A stretch of DNA of 64,000 nucleotides from positions 1,550,001 to 1,614,000 of the forward strand of contig JALQBC010000004.1 of the NCBI GenBank assembly GCA_023375675.1, in the 5' to 3' direction. Source of the DNA: Cytospora piceicola. Its lineage: Eukaryota; Ascomycota; Sordariomycetes; Diaporthales; Cytosporaceae. Within the stretch, counting starts at the first letter, position 1. The number at the start of each line of letters is the position of its first letter. Shown one piece after another: positions 13,523 through 26,400 of this stretch. The position numbers and the translations under genes are program-made. The notes under the pieces are model-generated. The model searched no databases, had not been told where the DNA came from, and saw only the letters and a list, made by a program, of their open reading frames with translations.

Positions 13523-13761
13523 TATTATATATCTACCGGTAAGTTTATAATAAACCTACTTATAAACGTACTATAAATTTACCGTATATTTACCGGTAAT
13601 TCGGATAGTTAAACGTATAATAATTATATAGTAAACTTAAAGTAAGTTTATAGTAAGTTTATAGGTTTATATATAGTTTATAAGAGTACTCGGTTATATA
13701 AAGAAAAAAAGAGAGAGAATCTATCTTTATTATATACTACTATACTATACCGTTACTATTA
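13523..13761 (+). repeat. 3' LTR of copy B (239 bp)
   Basis: It aligns end to end with the 5' LTR at 3160-3398 without a gap. It starts TATTATATATCTACC where the 5' LTR has TGTTATATACTTACC, and ends ACTATTA. The hairpin present in the other two LTRs is destroyed here by several transitions (13538-13560). The element's 3' boundary at 13761 is fixed by the target duplication that follows. Confidence 0.92.
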
Positions 13762-13766
13762 GATAC
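13762..13766. repeat. target-site duplication GATAC, right copy
   Basis: GATAC directly follows the 3' LTR of copy B. From here copy A resumes as the reverse complement of copy B's 9881 and lower. Confidence 0.9.
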
Positions 13767-16700
13767 TAAACGGTTAAATAAGCTAGCTTAATATCTAAAC
13801 CGGACTATAGGCTTTATTAAAAGTCCGAGAGAAACTTAGAATTTCTATTAAAGATAATACGCCGTAAAATACTTTAGTTATATAGATATAATATACGTAA
13901 TAGTATATATACTTAATTTATAGCTATATATATAATATTACTAAAGATAATAATAGTTGTTTTACTATCTATATTTATAACCGAAAGAAAGGTATCGAAG
14001 AAAAGTATCTTAAAGATTATCTATAGAGTATTAGTAGCTAAAACGTTAAGTAAAGCCGTTATAAAGTCTATAGTAATAGTATAAAACAGGATTAATAATA
14101 AAAGAATAAGCTATATTTCACTTAATAGCTACTAATTTTTATTACGATTTACTATATAAACTAGATAATTCTTAATATATTCGAAAACTTTTTAACGGTA
14201 ATTCTTAATTATAAACCGGTCGGTAAAATTATATTAAACTCTGTTTTTACCGAAATAATACTTAATATTATAAGCTTTAGCGATAAGATCTATAGCTACT
14301 TTTACTAAAATATAAAGACGTTATTTATTTAATAACTTTACGAAATATAAAAGTTTATTTATATTTAACTCGAACGGTATATTTACTTTTATTTAATTAT
14401 TCTATAGTTATTAAATAATATTAGTTTAACTAATATATTCTTAATATCTTATAACGATATAATCTTTAAACGTTTAGTCGATAAAGATTTTAAATATACT
14501 ATATAAAGTAATATCTTCCTATAATTTATTAAATATACCTTTATCTTTTATAAGTAACTAACTTATCGATAGCTTAAAAATAGTATTTATTAATATATTA
14601 GTTACTTTTAAAATATAATAAACGTTTAAACTATATTAGTTTAAGTATTTTAACGTAAAAATAAGCTTTATATTTATTTTAATCTTATTTACTATATCGA
14701 AAGACGTTTACTTAACGATACTAATAATAGTAATATAGTTTATAAAGATATATATAAGTTATTTATAATTTAAACTAATAACCGTATAAAGTTTATAAAC
14801 TAGCTATATTAAATAAATAACCTTAAGTTCGGTTAGTTAGTATTTACGTTTAGCTATATTAATAGTTTTACTTAAATACTATAATAAATAGATTTAAGTA
14901 TAAGATATAAGTAACTTCCGGTCTTATTTAAAATTATTATTTAACTAAAAGATAATACTTAAAAATCTAACTTCTTTTAAAGTATTTAATTAAATAAATA
15001 ATAGCTTATCCGGGTTTTAATAAAATAAAACGTTTTTACTTATTAAAGCTGACTTAAGATTGTTAAAAAAGTATATTTTTTTATAAGTAAGCTTAAAGAA
15101 GGTTTAATAAATATAGTTCTTTTAAACGTTACTCTTTAAAAGTTTCTTATTTTTTTATCTTTTAATAAGTATTTAAGTCTTTTATCTTTATAACAGATCG
15201 ATACGTTTAATATATTATAGTATAAAATAGTAAAGATAACTTATAAAGCTAATAAACTTCTCGAGTTATTATAACGTAGTAAAGAACTATAATTAAATAA
15301 TAATCTTTATTCGGTTTAAAGTATTATATATATTTAGTTTATTAACTTTAAATTTAAATAATTCTATTAAGAGATATCTAATAAAGGATTTCTTAGCTAA
15401 TAGAAATATATAACGTTTTATAAATAGTATAAATAATTACTTTAAATACTTTATATACTTTTCGGTAATATTAAAGAAAACGATAATATTATCGATAAAC
15501 GTAATAGTAAAATATTTAAATAGCCGGAATATATAGTTTATATACTATTAAATATACGCCGGTAAGTTATAAAATTTTATAAATATAACTTTTAGTTATT
15601 TTTAATTATAATAACTAACTAAAGTAAACCGTTTATAATATAATAGGTATACTTAAAACTAATAGAAAAACGAGCTTATATCGATAATAGTAAAAAAGGA
15701 CTTATTACAGATATTTTTAAAAACGTTTAACTAAAAGGATAGTAGATATATATTAGAAATAGTTATCTTATTAAAAGTATAAAGGTTTATAACTATATAT
15801 TTTTTACGTTTACCTTTTATTATTTTTTATACTATAAAGACAGATAAGCCGAATAAAGTAAACTAAGTAACTTACTTAATACGACTTTATTTATAAAGAC
15901 CGTTTATTATATTATTAATAATTTTCTAGTCTTTTTTATTAAAGTAGTATAGTTATTACGATATCTTTTAATTTTACTAGTTTTTAACTAAAAGAACTTA
16001 TATTTACTTATCTTTAAATACTCGAATATTTAAAGTATCTTTAAATATATATACGAACTTACGTATAAGATAGTTTATCTCCGATATAAACTTAAGCGAA
16101 TATCGATATATATATACGTTATTTAATAGCTTTATTTTAAACAGGTTTTTAATATAAGTAATATTAAGTTTTTTATTTAAGTAAAGATATTTATATATCT
16201 TTACGTCTGTTTTATTTAAAAACGGCTTATTTAAAATAAATTCTTTAATACTAACAGGTTATTCGATATTATTTAAAGCGTTTAATATATTAATAAGATT
16301 AAACTTAAAAGATAAGTTAACGATTACGTTTTATATAAATAGCTCGGAATAATAAAAAGGTAATTAATTATAATCTAATAAAGTTTAAATAATACTCTTT
16401 TATTTTATACGTTTTATATATTCTTTAAAAACAGGTTCGAGTATACTTAAATAAGTGTTTTTATTAATTTTTAAAGAAAAAAACGATTAATTTATAACTA
16501 TTACGCTATAAGAGTTTTAGCTAATTAAAGTATTTACCTAACCTTCTTACTTTAGCTTAAATAAAAAGGATTTAGTTTTCTTATAAGTAGCTTAATAATA
16601 AATATAATATAGCTTAATTATAGTAGAATTATAGTAGTAAAGGCGGCTTTTATCTTATAAATATATAAGACGGTCTTAATAAAAACCGATACCTTTACTT

Positions 16701-19700
16701 ATATATTATTAAAGTAACTAAACGATATACTAACTACCGAGTTAAAGATATTTACCTAATATAGTACTATAAATTCTTATCTTATTAGTAGTTTTACGTT
16801 TAAACGTTTAAGTACTTACGCTTTTATCTTTACCGATAAAATAGTAAACGAACTATTTAAAATAGTTTAGTAAAAAATATTAAACTCGGCTTAGCTAAAG
16901 GTATTTATTTTACCTATCCTTTAAAAATTAACTCGAGCTTTTTAGTTTATTTTAGTATTAGGTATTAGGTTTAGTATCGCTTAAAAGATCGTATATTTAA
17001 AAGCCTTAGTATTATAATAAGTACTAAAAGTATAACCGGTTAAAAAGCTATACGTTTCGGTATAAATATACGTATAATTATAACCTTTATAAAGCGATAC
17101 TTAAAGTAATATATTAAGGTTTAAAACAGAACTTTCTTATCTTATTATATTATAATACGTTTTAGCACTACTATAATAATAATAGTACTTAAAAAAATAT
17201 AGTTTAAATAAAGAAACGTAGCTATATTCGATATAATAGAGATCGTCCGGATAAAACAGATATCTTTTATAGTAAATACTGTTATTTAATAATTTCGAAA
17301 TAAATAGTTTTATATTAAAGTTATATATATCGACGTCTTCGACTATTATATATCTGTTATTCGAAGGTCTTTCTTTATCGGTAGGTTAGTTGTTTTTTAA
17401 GCTTATCTGTTTATTAGTATTATCCGGTAGTTCGTTTATTATAATAAACGTTATTTTTTCGTTAACCGAATAAAAGCTGTTTTATATTAGCTCTTCTTTA
17501 TAAGCAGTATTATATTAAAAGGTATTATCGTTTACGTTAAAAAGTTAAACGTCTTTTATTATTATATTACCTTTATTATTTAGATAAACGAAACGTCGGA
17601 AGATTTTAAACTAATTATAACGCTCTTATAAGTAACGTCGTTTAAAAAGACTTTAATTTATAGTATTAGTTAGTAGCTATAACGTTAGCTTAAGTAGTAA
17701 CGGGTTATAAGTAGCTTATTATTAGTTTTAAACGGCTTTTTATATTTTAATTAGCTGTTTTTACTACTTAAGTAATAACTTTTAATAATTGCTTAAACTA
17801 AGCTATAAAGGCTGTTTTAATATTTAAGCTTAAAGTAAAGCTTATTTAGACTGTTAAAAGTTAAAATAATTAAATAATAAAACTAGTTATTAAAAGCCGG
17901 CCTTTTATAGCTAAGAACAGATAAGCTAAAGCTAGTATTATAGTAGCTCGGGTTAATGTTTATTTATAATAAGCTATTATAGCCTGGTATAAATAAACGT
18001 AGCTTTTTTTTCGAATATATATTAAGTTTCTTATTTAGTTTTAAGCTTACGTTCGAAGTCTTAGGAGTTAACGCTATACTCGAAGCGATTAAAATAATAA
18101 GTAACTATCTGTTTATCGATATAGTCTTATATATTTCGAACGACGAAACTATCTAGCTATTCGGCTAAAATAGTAAAATAATAAATATATTAAGTAAAGT
18201 TTAAAATATTCTTATTATTTTAAGTATTATATTATATATATCGAAAGCTATTTAGAATTCTGTCGGCTATATTATAAGGTATATTAAAGTCTATAATAAA
18301 GTATTCTTTTTACTTTATTTATACGTCGGAGTAAATAGTTAAGTTAAATCTTTCTTTATTTAATAAGGTATTTTAAAACTACGAATAAATAAATCTAATA
18401 AAGTAAATAAAGAGATTTTAATATAAGGTTTATTATCGAGTCTCGATATTAGCGATATATATACGATAACGTTAAATAAATACTAATAAGTTTTTTTATA
18501 TTATTACTTTATTATCTATATAAGATATTTTTATAAGTTCTTTAATATTATTTTAACTAATATATAGTTTAAATCTTTTAAAAATATTTTCTTTAAACTT
18601 ATAAGTAAATAATAAGTTTATAAGTAGTTAAGAAACGTTAATCGATAGTTTACGCTTATAGTTACGTATATTTCGGCTTTTATTTTTATTAAAACGACGA
18701 TTAAATAGGCTTCTGCTTTAGTTATAATTATAAACGAAGTTGTTATTATTTAAGCTGTTATTAAAGTTATCGTCGAAGTTTTTACCGTTACCGGCTATAT
18801 AATATATATAGTTTTTAACAGGTTATATATTACTTTTTCGAACGACGTAATTATATTAATAAGAATTTTTAAAGTAAGCCGCCGGTTTATAGGTAATATA
18901 ATAAAAATTAAAAGAATTACTTAGTAATATATAAAACGATAGTATTTATAAACCTATTTTTTATTCGTATAGTCGAAACGCTTTAATATTTCTTAATATA
19001 AAGATTATAACGTTAATATAATGTTTTTCTTTAAAACTACTTATTAAGTTTACTTATATTAAAATAATTTCCGGTTAGTTAAATATATTAGTTTAAATAA
19101 CTTATAAAACTAAATCCTTTTTTTATAATAGTATTATAAAAGTAATTAAAGACGATATAATATATAGATAAATAGTTTCGGTTATTAATTTAGATAAAAG
19201 TAGAACTTTTAAATTACTATGTTATATACTTTTTATTGTTTCGGATTATTATTTAAAGTTTTAAGTAGTCTTCTTATTTTCTTTATCCGTTTTAACTATC
19301 GTTTTTCGGCTTTTTAATACTTTAGGTTCTTTTAATATATAAACTACCGGTTTAACTAAAGTATAAGTAAAAAGTTAGTATTTTAAAGGGAACGGAGTTT
19401 TTAAAGCGTTATAAATAATTACCTTTCGTTTACGCTTTATTTAGCTTAAACTAAGTATTATCTTAAAAAGTAGCTTTTATTCGTTATAAAATAAGCCTTC
19501 GAACTTAAGTTTCTATAAAGACTAATAGATCGATTTACGTTCTTTTAAGTTATAAATATAGCTTAACCGTTATAAGTTATAAAAGTACCGGAATTTATAA
19601 TAAAACTTAATATTTTTATTAAACTAGCTATATATAATAATAAAGAAATAAACGTTATTAAGCTTTTATAGCTAGTAACTAAAGTAGTATACTTTATAAA

Positions 19701-20249
19701 TATATTTTATAAAACGTTTTTAAGTATAGCGAAGTTAGTTATTTTTATTTTAATTATTATAATAATACTTAAAGTAAAAGGTATAAAGCTATTATTAGTT
19801 AGTATAATTAATCGAATACTTTAAAAAGATAAGATTATAATTTATAATATAAAGTTAGTATTAAGTAAAGTATTCGGTAATAGCTGTTTTAATATAATAT
19901 AAGAGCTAGATATTTTTAACGACTATATAGTTTCGTAATACTATTAAAAATATATCCGGGAAGTATACGTCGAGTATATTGTTTAAACCTAATATAGTTA
20001 TAATACAGAATTTTTATAATAAATAACCGGTAAGTTATAGTAAACGAATAATAATACCGGCTAAATAAATAAAATAACGCTTTTACGCTTTTCGATCTTT
20101 TAAGATCCGGAGATTAAAGCTAATTACCTACTAGCTACTATAGTAATAATAACTCGATAACTATCGTAGTATAGTCCGATAAATCTAATTCGTAGTATTA
20201 AAAGGCTAAGCGATATATAATAGAGCGTATTTAAGTTATAGCTACTATT

Positions 20250-20488
20250 TAATAATAACGGTATAGTATAATAATATATAATAAAGATAGATTCTCTCTT
20301 TTCTTTCTTTATATAACCGAGTACTTTTATAAACTATATATAGACTTATAAACCTACTGTAAACTTATTTTAAGTTTATTATATAATTACCGTACGTTTA
20401 ACCGTTCGAATTACCGGTAAATATACAGTAAATTCGTAAGTGCGTTTACAGGTAGGTTCGCTACGAACCTACCGGTAGGTGTGTAATA
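20250..20488 (-). repeat. 5' LTR of copy A (239 bp, inverted)
   Basis: Same length as the copy B LTRs. On the minus strand it starts TATTACACACCTACCGG and ends TTATTATTA. It retains the perfect 10-bp-stem hairpin (20451-20473). The outer end at 20488 marks the original insertion of copy A; its partner target duplication is outside the window. Confidence 0.9.
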
Positions 20489-22580
20489 ATATATACGTTA
20501 AAGATATATTAAACGGTTTTTAAGAAAGTAAACTTATTTATTATTCTTTTAAACCTATCCTTTTTTAAATAGCTATAAAAGCCTTTTAAAAGAGATATTA
20601 TAGATACTTAAAGAAGAATAGGTATATAAAATCTGCGATAAAACTAACACGTTAGCTAATAAAACTAATAAGGTACGGCGGCTAAAACTTACCTCGCTTA
20701 TAATACCTATTTAGCGTTTTTATCTTTTAACAGCTTTTTTTTAAATACTTTCTTTATATAGTATATATAGCAGGTATAGCGTTAACGGTCTTTTAATAGA
20801 ATATTATATACTCTTTTTCGTCGACTGCGTTATATATTATATAGTATAGCTATTTATAAGAAACGTTAAATACCTTACTAAGTAAGCGCTTTTCGATTAC
20901 TTTTATTTAGTATTTTTAATAAAGTAAAGAGATAACCTGTTTACTTTAATTATAACACGAGAAATTACGAAAGCCTTTTTATTTAGTATTCGAATTATTA
21001 TTTATTACTTATTTTAGCTACTAGCTTAGTATAAGGTTATTTATAGTAGTTAAACAGTCTTCGATTAACTATATATACTAGCTTTATATTAAAAAAAACG
21101 CTTTACCGTTATAACCTGTAGTTATTATAAGACTAAATAGTAAAAAGGTATTAGCTTAAACGGTTAGTTTTATATAAGCTATTAAGTAGTACGAGACGGC
21201 CGTACTTTTATAATGTTATACCTACGGTTACTTTAATAGGTTTAAACAGTAAAAACACTATATTATAAGATATCTATTATTGTTTACCACTTTCGTTATT
21301 ATTTAAGTTAATAATCTAATAAAGTAATTCTTTTTTATATAATTAATCGAAGACTTTTTTACGTTTATATAAGGTAAGTTCTAATCCTTCCGAGTTAATA
21401 ACAGCTAACTTATTATACCTGTTAGCTAATATAACGTTTTACCTATTATTACTATATAAAGCTATTACTAATCGTCGTTTCTTTTACTACCTTTTTTACT
21501 CGAATCGATCTCTCTTAATTACGAAAGACAGCTAAGTTAATAAGCTATACGTCGTATACTTTATATAATTTTACCTACTGTTATAACTCGACGTCCTTTT
21601 TTTATATATTATTAACTTAAGTTTTTTCTAAGTTATAGCTACGTTCGAAATATTTCTTAATAATAGCCGCGATATTATTTAAGTAATGTACTATATCGTA
21701 GTATACTAGATTATAGTCGTTACTATAGCTACTGTAGTACTTAAAAAAAACCTTAAAGATAGTAAGTAATCCGCTTTATATAGATAGAGCTATATACTTA
21801 CGGATTCTAAGTTATTAGTTACCTTTTTATCTACTACTTTAAACGTTTTTATTATAGTTACTTACGTAAGGTATATAGCGTAGCTATTACTTATCTTAAC
21901 GATAATACCCTTACTTTTAAACCTTACCTTTTAGCTGTAATATTTATAGTACTAGTATTTAATAATAAAGGAGTAGTTAGCTATAAAAGGCTTAGCGTTA
22001 TTACCTATATTATTAGATCTACGTTTCGACTATATATTAAAGAGAAACTCTTATAAAAGCAGGTATTAGCCCGGATTAACCTTTATAACGTCGGCGTCTT
22101 TAGCCTTAAAGCTACTATACTGTTAACGTTAGTTAAGTATAACGTCGGTATTAAATAATAGGTACTACTTAAGTTAAGTAAGATAAAGTATTATAAGGCA
22201 GACAGATATATTAATAGACGATAAGGTATATAAAAATAGTATATAAAAACATTATATAAATAGCCGTATAAATAATAATAAAGGTTTACGATAGTTACGA
22301 TTATAAGCTATAATTTCGTCTGCCTTAGCTTTATATAAATAAATAAAAGGGTAGATTAATATATAAAAAGCGTGCTTAGTATAAACTACCGCGAGATTTA
22401 AGGTAATTATAATATTTAGCCTCTAACGGTAACGACAGCGAGGTTAGCCTTATAGCCGTAGGCTGTAATATACGGTATAGGTAGGCCGGAACCTATAGGT
22501 TCCGCTCGGTAAGTACGGTACCCCCTAATTTAACGGGGGCGTAGGCTTAAAGATTAGGGCCGGCGTTAGTCCCTTATACT
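20489..22580. other. unclassified RIP-mutated AT-rich DNA up to the compartment boundary
   Basis: This stretch is outside the two retroelement copies but has the same signature: TpA-rich, almost no CpA/TpG. It does not match either copy by eye. Short, stop-interrupted coding-like runs occur on the minus strand around 21500-21760 and 21800-22000, but I recognise no transposase or polymerase motif. GC rises in the last 180 bp, which include an 18-bp perfect palindrome at 22487-22504. Ordinary CpA and TpG return at about 22580. Confidence 0.6.
22487..22504. repeat. 18-bp perfect palindrome near the end of the AT-rich block
   Basis: The sequence CGGAACCTATAGGTTCCG equals its own reverse complement. 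It lies about 80 bp inside the edge of the RIP-mutated block. Apart from its position I see nothing that gives it a role; it contains no CpA or TpG and so would not be a RIP target. Confidence 0.6.
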
Positions 22581-23434
22581 TTTGCCTTTCGCAAATACCG
22601 TATGTAGTGGCCTCTCGGCTGATCCCTGGCGAGGGTTCTCTCCAATTTTTCTATGGAAGCACCCACTGTTATGCAGCAGGAAATCCGGGACTTGACCTAC
22701 TACACAGGCTACAGTAACGAGTACGGCAGGGACCGCAAGTAGTGTACAGATGAAGACCGCGACCGGGGCCGGGACCGGGTTTCGTATCAATTACACCTGC
22801 TACGACTGAACTCTGTAGTAGACTACTACCACAGTACAGCAGGTGGTTACCTGCCAGCCAGCCAGCCTGCACATCTTCGTACAAGGGCCATAAGTACCAC
22901 AGTAGGCCGTTCCAGGCTTGACTTCTAGGCGGTGGGTGACTCTTTCTAACCCCAGCAGGTCCTAGAAACACAACCCAACACCTCCCCATTCCGGCACGCT
23001 AACAGTCCCAAGCAGCCTAGTCTTTAACTTACTTATATGTACGCCCGGCCAGGTACGGTCCCGAGCCCAAGTCCAATACCATCATTAATAATACCGATCA
23101 CTTCTCCCACTTGTCTCCGCGTCACTGCACTCTCACTGCACTCACTGCATTTGTTTCGCAACCTCTGCTTTGCCTACGCTGCTTCTCACCCACCCCTGCT
23201 TCGTCACCCACTCCACCTCCTGGCTTGCTCAGCTGGTTTGTGTCTACTGTTTACATTATAAGTGACCGGCCTGGGTACTGGGACTGGGACTGGGACTGGA
23301 GTGAGCCTCAACACACACTTGCTCGACCTGCTCATTTCGGCAAGTGGGGTATAATAGTAGAGGTCTTGTCTTACACAGGCCTCACTTCCTGCAGTGCCCT
23401 CCAGATAATACCACCACATTCATGAGTATATACC
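22581..23434. promoter_or_regulatory. upstream region of the ABC transporter gene
   Basis: This is 0.85 kb of normal-composition DNA between the AT-rich block and the ABC transporter start. Short open frames on both strands have no coding character. A GGACTG hexamer is repeated three times at 23281-23298. Pyrimidine-rich runs around 23105-23230 are compatible with a fungal core promoter or 5' UTR. No specific factor site can be assigned. Confidence 0.4.
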
Positions 23435-26400
23435 ATGGCACCGCCGTCCAGGAAATCCTCGAGGCCCTCGCTGAAGAAGGTCTCAAGCGTGGGAAGCTAT
23501 GATAGAGACAGGCAGCCCGACGACCCCCTCGCGCGGGTCACCAGCATGAATGTTGAGATGGATGGGGTCGACCAGGAGAAGGAAATCGCCGAGGCAGCAC
23601 TGAGGCGGCACAACCCGCTCGACGCCGACGAAGAAGAAGATGATGATGATGACGACGACCAGTTTGAAAGCGACAGCAACACCGGCAACGAGAAAACCGC
23701 CAAGGAACCTGCCGAGACGCGGGAGGAGATCCGCCGGACGAAGAGCTATGCCACGGACGCCAGCGTCACCACCCAGGCGACAAGCCACCACCCGGCAGAC
23801 GAGGACGTCAAAAAGCCATGGCACAAGAGGCTCAACCCGCTGAAATGGGGCGAGGTGCCGCCCGTGCCCGAGGTGAGGAGGCCGTCGCCCGAGCACCAGG
23901 CCCGCTTATTCAGCAAGCTGTTCTTCTCCTGGCAGGCGCCGCTGATGGTCACGGGCTACAAGCGCCCGCTCGAGGCCAACGACATCTGGACCGTCAACCC
24001 GGACCGGAGCGTCTTCAAGATGTCCAAGGAGCTGAACGAGCACTTCAGGAGGCGCGTGGCTCAGGGCCACAAGTACCCGCTCCTCCGTGCGCTGCACGAC
24101 GTCTACGCCTTTGAGTTCTGGGTCGGTGGCATGTGCCAGCTGTCGTCGACCATCATGCAGGTCATGTCCCCGTTCACCCTGCGATACCTGATCCAGTTTG
24201 CCACGGATGCGTATCTTGCGAAGACGACAGGCTCACCCGCACCACACATCGGTCGCGGTTTGGGACTAGTATTTGGTGTGACGGGAATGCAGATCCTGCA
24301 GAGTCTGGGCACAAACCACTTCATCTATAAGGGCATGCTAATCGGTGGTATGTCGAGGGCATCTCTAATCAGCTTGATCTACGAGAAGTCCATGGTTGTA
24401 TCCGGCCGCGCCAAGGCGGGGGGCAAGGCCGTTAGGGGCAATCCCGAAGGCGACACAACCGAGGAGACTCCCGGGAAGAAAGAAAAGCCGAAGAAGAAGA
24501 AGAACAAGAAGCAAGCAGGCCCGGAAGGCAGGGGCAAGGCCGGAGTGTCAGGAGACGGCATCGGCTGGGGGAACGGTCGGGTAGTGAGTTTGATGAGTGT
24601 TGACACTTACCGCATCGACCAGGCTTGCGGTCTCTTCCATCTCGTATGGACAGCGCCCATCTCGTGTCTGCTCACGCTGGTGTTGCTCCTCATCAACCTG
24701 ACGTACAGCGCTCTCTCCGGCTTCGCACTCTTGGTCATTGGCATGCCGTTGCTCACCAGGGCCATTAAGAGTTTGTTCAGGCGCCGACAGGTGATCAATA
24801 AGGTCACCGATCAGCGTGTTAGTTTGACCCAGGAGATCTTGCAGTCCGTTCGCTTCGTCAAATATTTCGGCTGGGAAAGCTCGTTTCTGAAGCGGTTGGG
24901 CGAGATGCGCACCAAGGAGATCGGTATGATCCAGAGGCTTTTCTCGATCCGCAACTTGATCATGGCTGTGTCCCTCTCCCTGCCCATCTTCGCTTCCATG
25001 CTGTCCTTCATCACCTACACGCTCTCGAGCCACGGCCTGGCGGCCGCCAAGGTGTTCTCGTCCCTGGCCCTCTTCAACGGCCTGAGAATGCCCCTGAACT
25101 TGCTCCCGCTGGTCATCGGACAGGTCACCGACGCGTGGAACTCGTTGAAGCGTATCGAGGACTACTTGTTGCTTGAGGAGCAGTCTGACGAGGCGACATT
25201 CAAGCCTGACGCGCCGAGTGCGGTGGCGATGCACAAGGCGAATTTCACGTGGGAGAGGACGCCGACGCAGGATAATGACGATGTTCCAGGCCCTGGCGGG
25301 AAGAAGAATATCAAGAAGCAGGCGTTGAAGGAGAAGAGTGCGCCGAGCCCAGCGGAGGTGGAGGACAACGGCAGCACCCCGGTCGACGGGCGCGAGCCGT
25401 TCAAGCTGAACGATATCAACTTCGAGATCGGGAGAAATGAGCTGGTGGCTGTCATTGGTTCTGTAGGTAGTGGCAAGACCTCGCTGCTTGCTGCTCTCGC
25501 AGGCGATATGCGGAGGACGGATGGTGAAGTCGTCCTGGGTGCTTCGAGGGCCTTCTGTCCTCAGTATGCCTGGATCCAGAACTCGACGGTGAAGGACAAC
25601 ATCTTGTTTGGCAAGGATATGGATCGGTCGTGGTATAAGAGGGTCATCAGAGCGTACGTGTTCCTGGTTTCAATAGCATTTTCACGGACACTTCCCTTTG
25701 TGATGTTGAATCCCTTACTAACCTGACTATAGTTGCGCTCTGCAACAGGATCTGGACATGCTGCCAAATGGGGACGCAACCGAGATTGGTGAGCGAGGTA
25801 TCACCATTTCTGGTGGTCAGAAGCAACGACTGAATATCGCTCGTGCCATCTACTTCGACGCTGATATCATCCTCATGGACGACCCTCTCAGTGCCGTCGA
25901 CGCTCACGTCGGTCGCCACATTTTCGACAATGCTATTCTCGGTCTCCTGAAGGATAAGTGCCGGATCCTTGCCACCCATCAGCTCTGGGTTCTGAACCGC
26001 TGTGACCGTATCATCTGGATGGACCAAGGCCGAATCCAGGCTGTCGACACCTTCGACAACCTGATGAGGGACCACACCGGCTTCCAGCAACTCATGGAAT
26101 CCACAGCCCTAGAAGAGAAAAAAGAAGGAGGCGAGGCGGCCCAAGATGACGAGAGCGAATCCAAAGGCAAGAAGAAGAAGAAGGGCAAGGCCCTCATGCA
26201 GAGCGAAGAGCGTGCCGTTTCCAGTGTGCCCTGGTCCGTCTATGCCGACTATGTCAGGGCATCCGGAAGCATCTTCAACGCATTGTTGATCTTCCTCCTG
26301 CTCGTGATTTCCCAGGGTGCCAACATCGTAACCAGCTTGTGGCTGTCATGGTGGACGTCGAACAAGTACAACCTGTCCGTGGGTGTATACATCGGCATAT

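Larger units (their letters stand above)
3160..13761 (+). mobile_element. complete Ty3/gypsy (chromovirus-type) LTR retrotransposon copy B, RIP-inactivated
   Basis: Seen: two direct 239-bp LTRs (3160-3398 and 13523-13761) enclose a 10,124-bp interior, and the element is flanked by the 5-bp repeat GATAC (3155-3159 and 13762-13766). The first LTR starts TG; both LTRs end TA where CA is expected, and the second LTR starts TA, which fits RIP of the ends. In plus orientation the interior shows a gag-like region, reverse transcriptase, RNase H, integrase and a chromodomain. The order RT-RNase H-integrase-chromodomain defines Ty3/gypsy chromoviruses. About 2.8 kb follow the chromodomain before the 3' LTR, which is unusually long for this class. 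All frames contain many stops, mostly explicable as CAA, CAG or TGG changed by transitions, so the copy cannot make its proteins. Confidence 0.93.
13762..20488 (-). mobile_element. Ty3/gypsy retrotransposon copy A, 5' half with its LTR (RIP-damaged)
   Basis: Bases 13767-20249 are the reverse complement of 3399-9881 in copy B. Both are exactly 6,483 bp, so there is no net insertion or deletion between the copies over the gag-RT-integrase part. At 20250-20488 follows the reverse complement of the 239-bp LTR, which is copy A's 5' end. Together with 1-3159 this is one element of the same structure and orientation, split by copy B. RT, RNase H and integrase relics can be read on the minus strand and are as broken as those of copy B. 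Confidence 0.92.

Noticed and set aside
13523..20488. Opposed LTRs at 13523 and 20488 looking like terminal inverted repeats of one element
   Set aside because: The left LTR belongs to copy B and the right LTR to copy A; the GATAC duplication separates them at 13761/13762.
24548..25234. 228-codon minus-strand ORF inside the ABC transporter
   Set aside because: Shadow frame of a long GC-rich gene; no domain and no independent signals.
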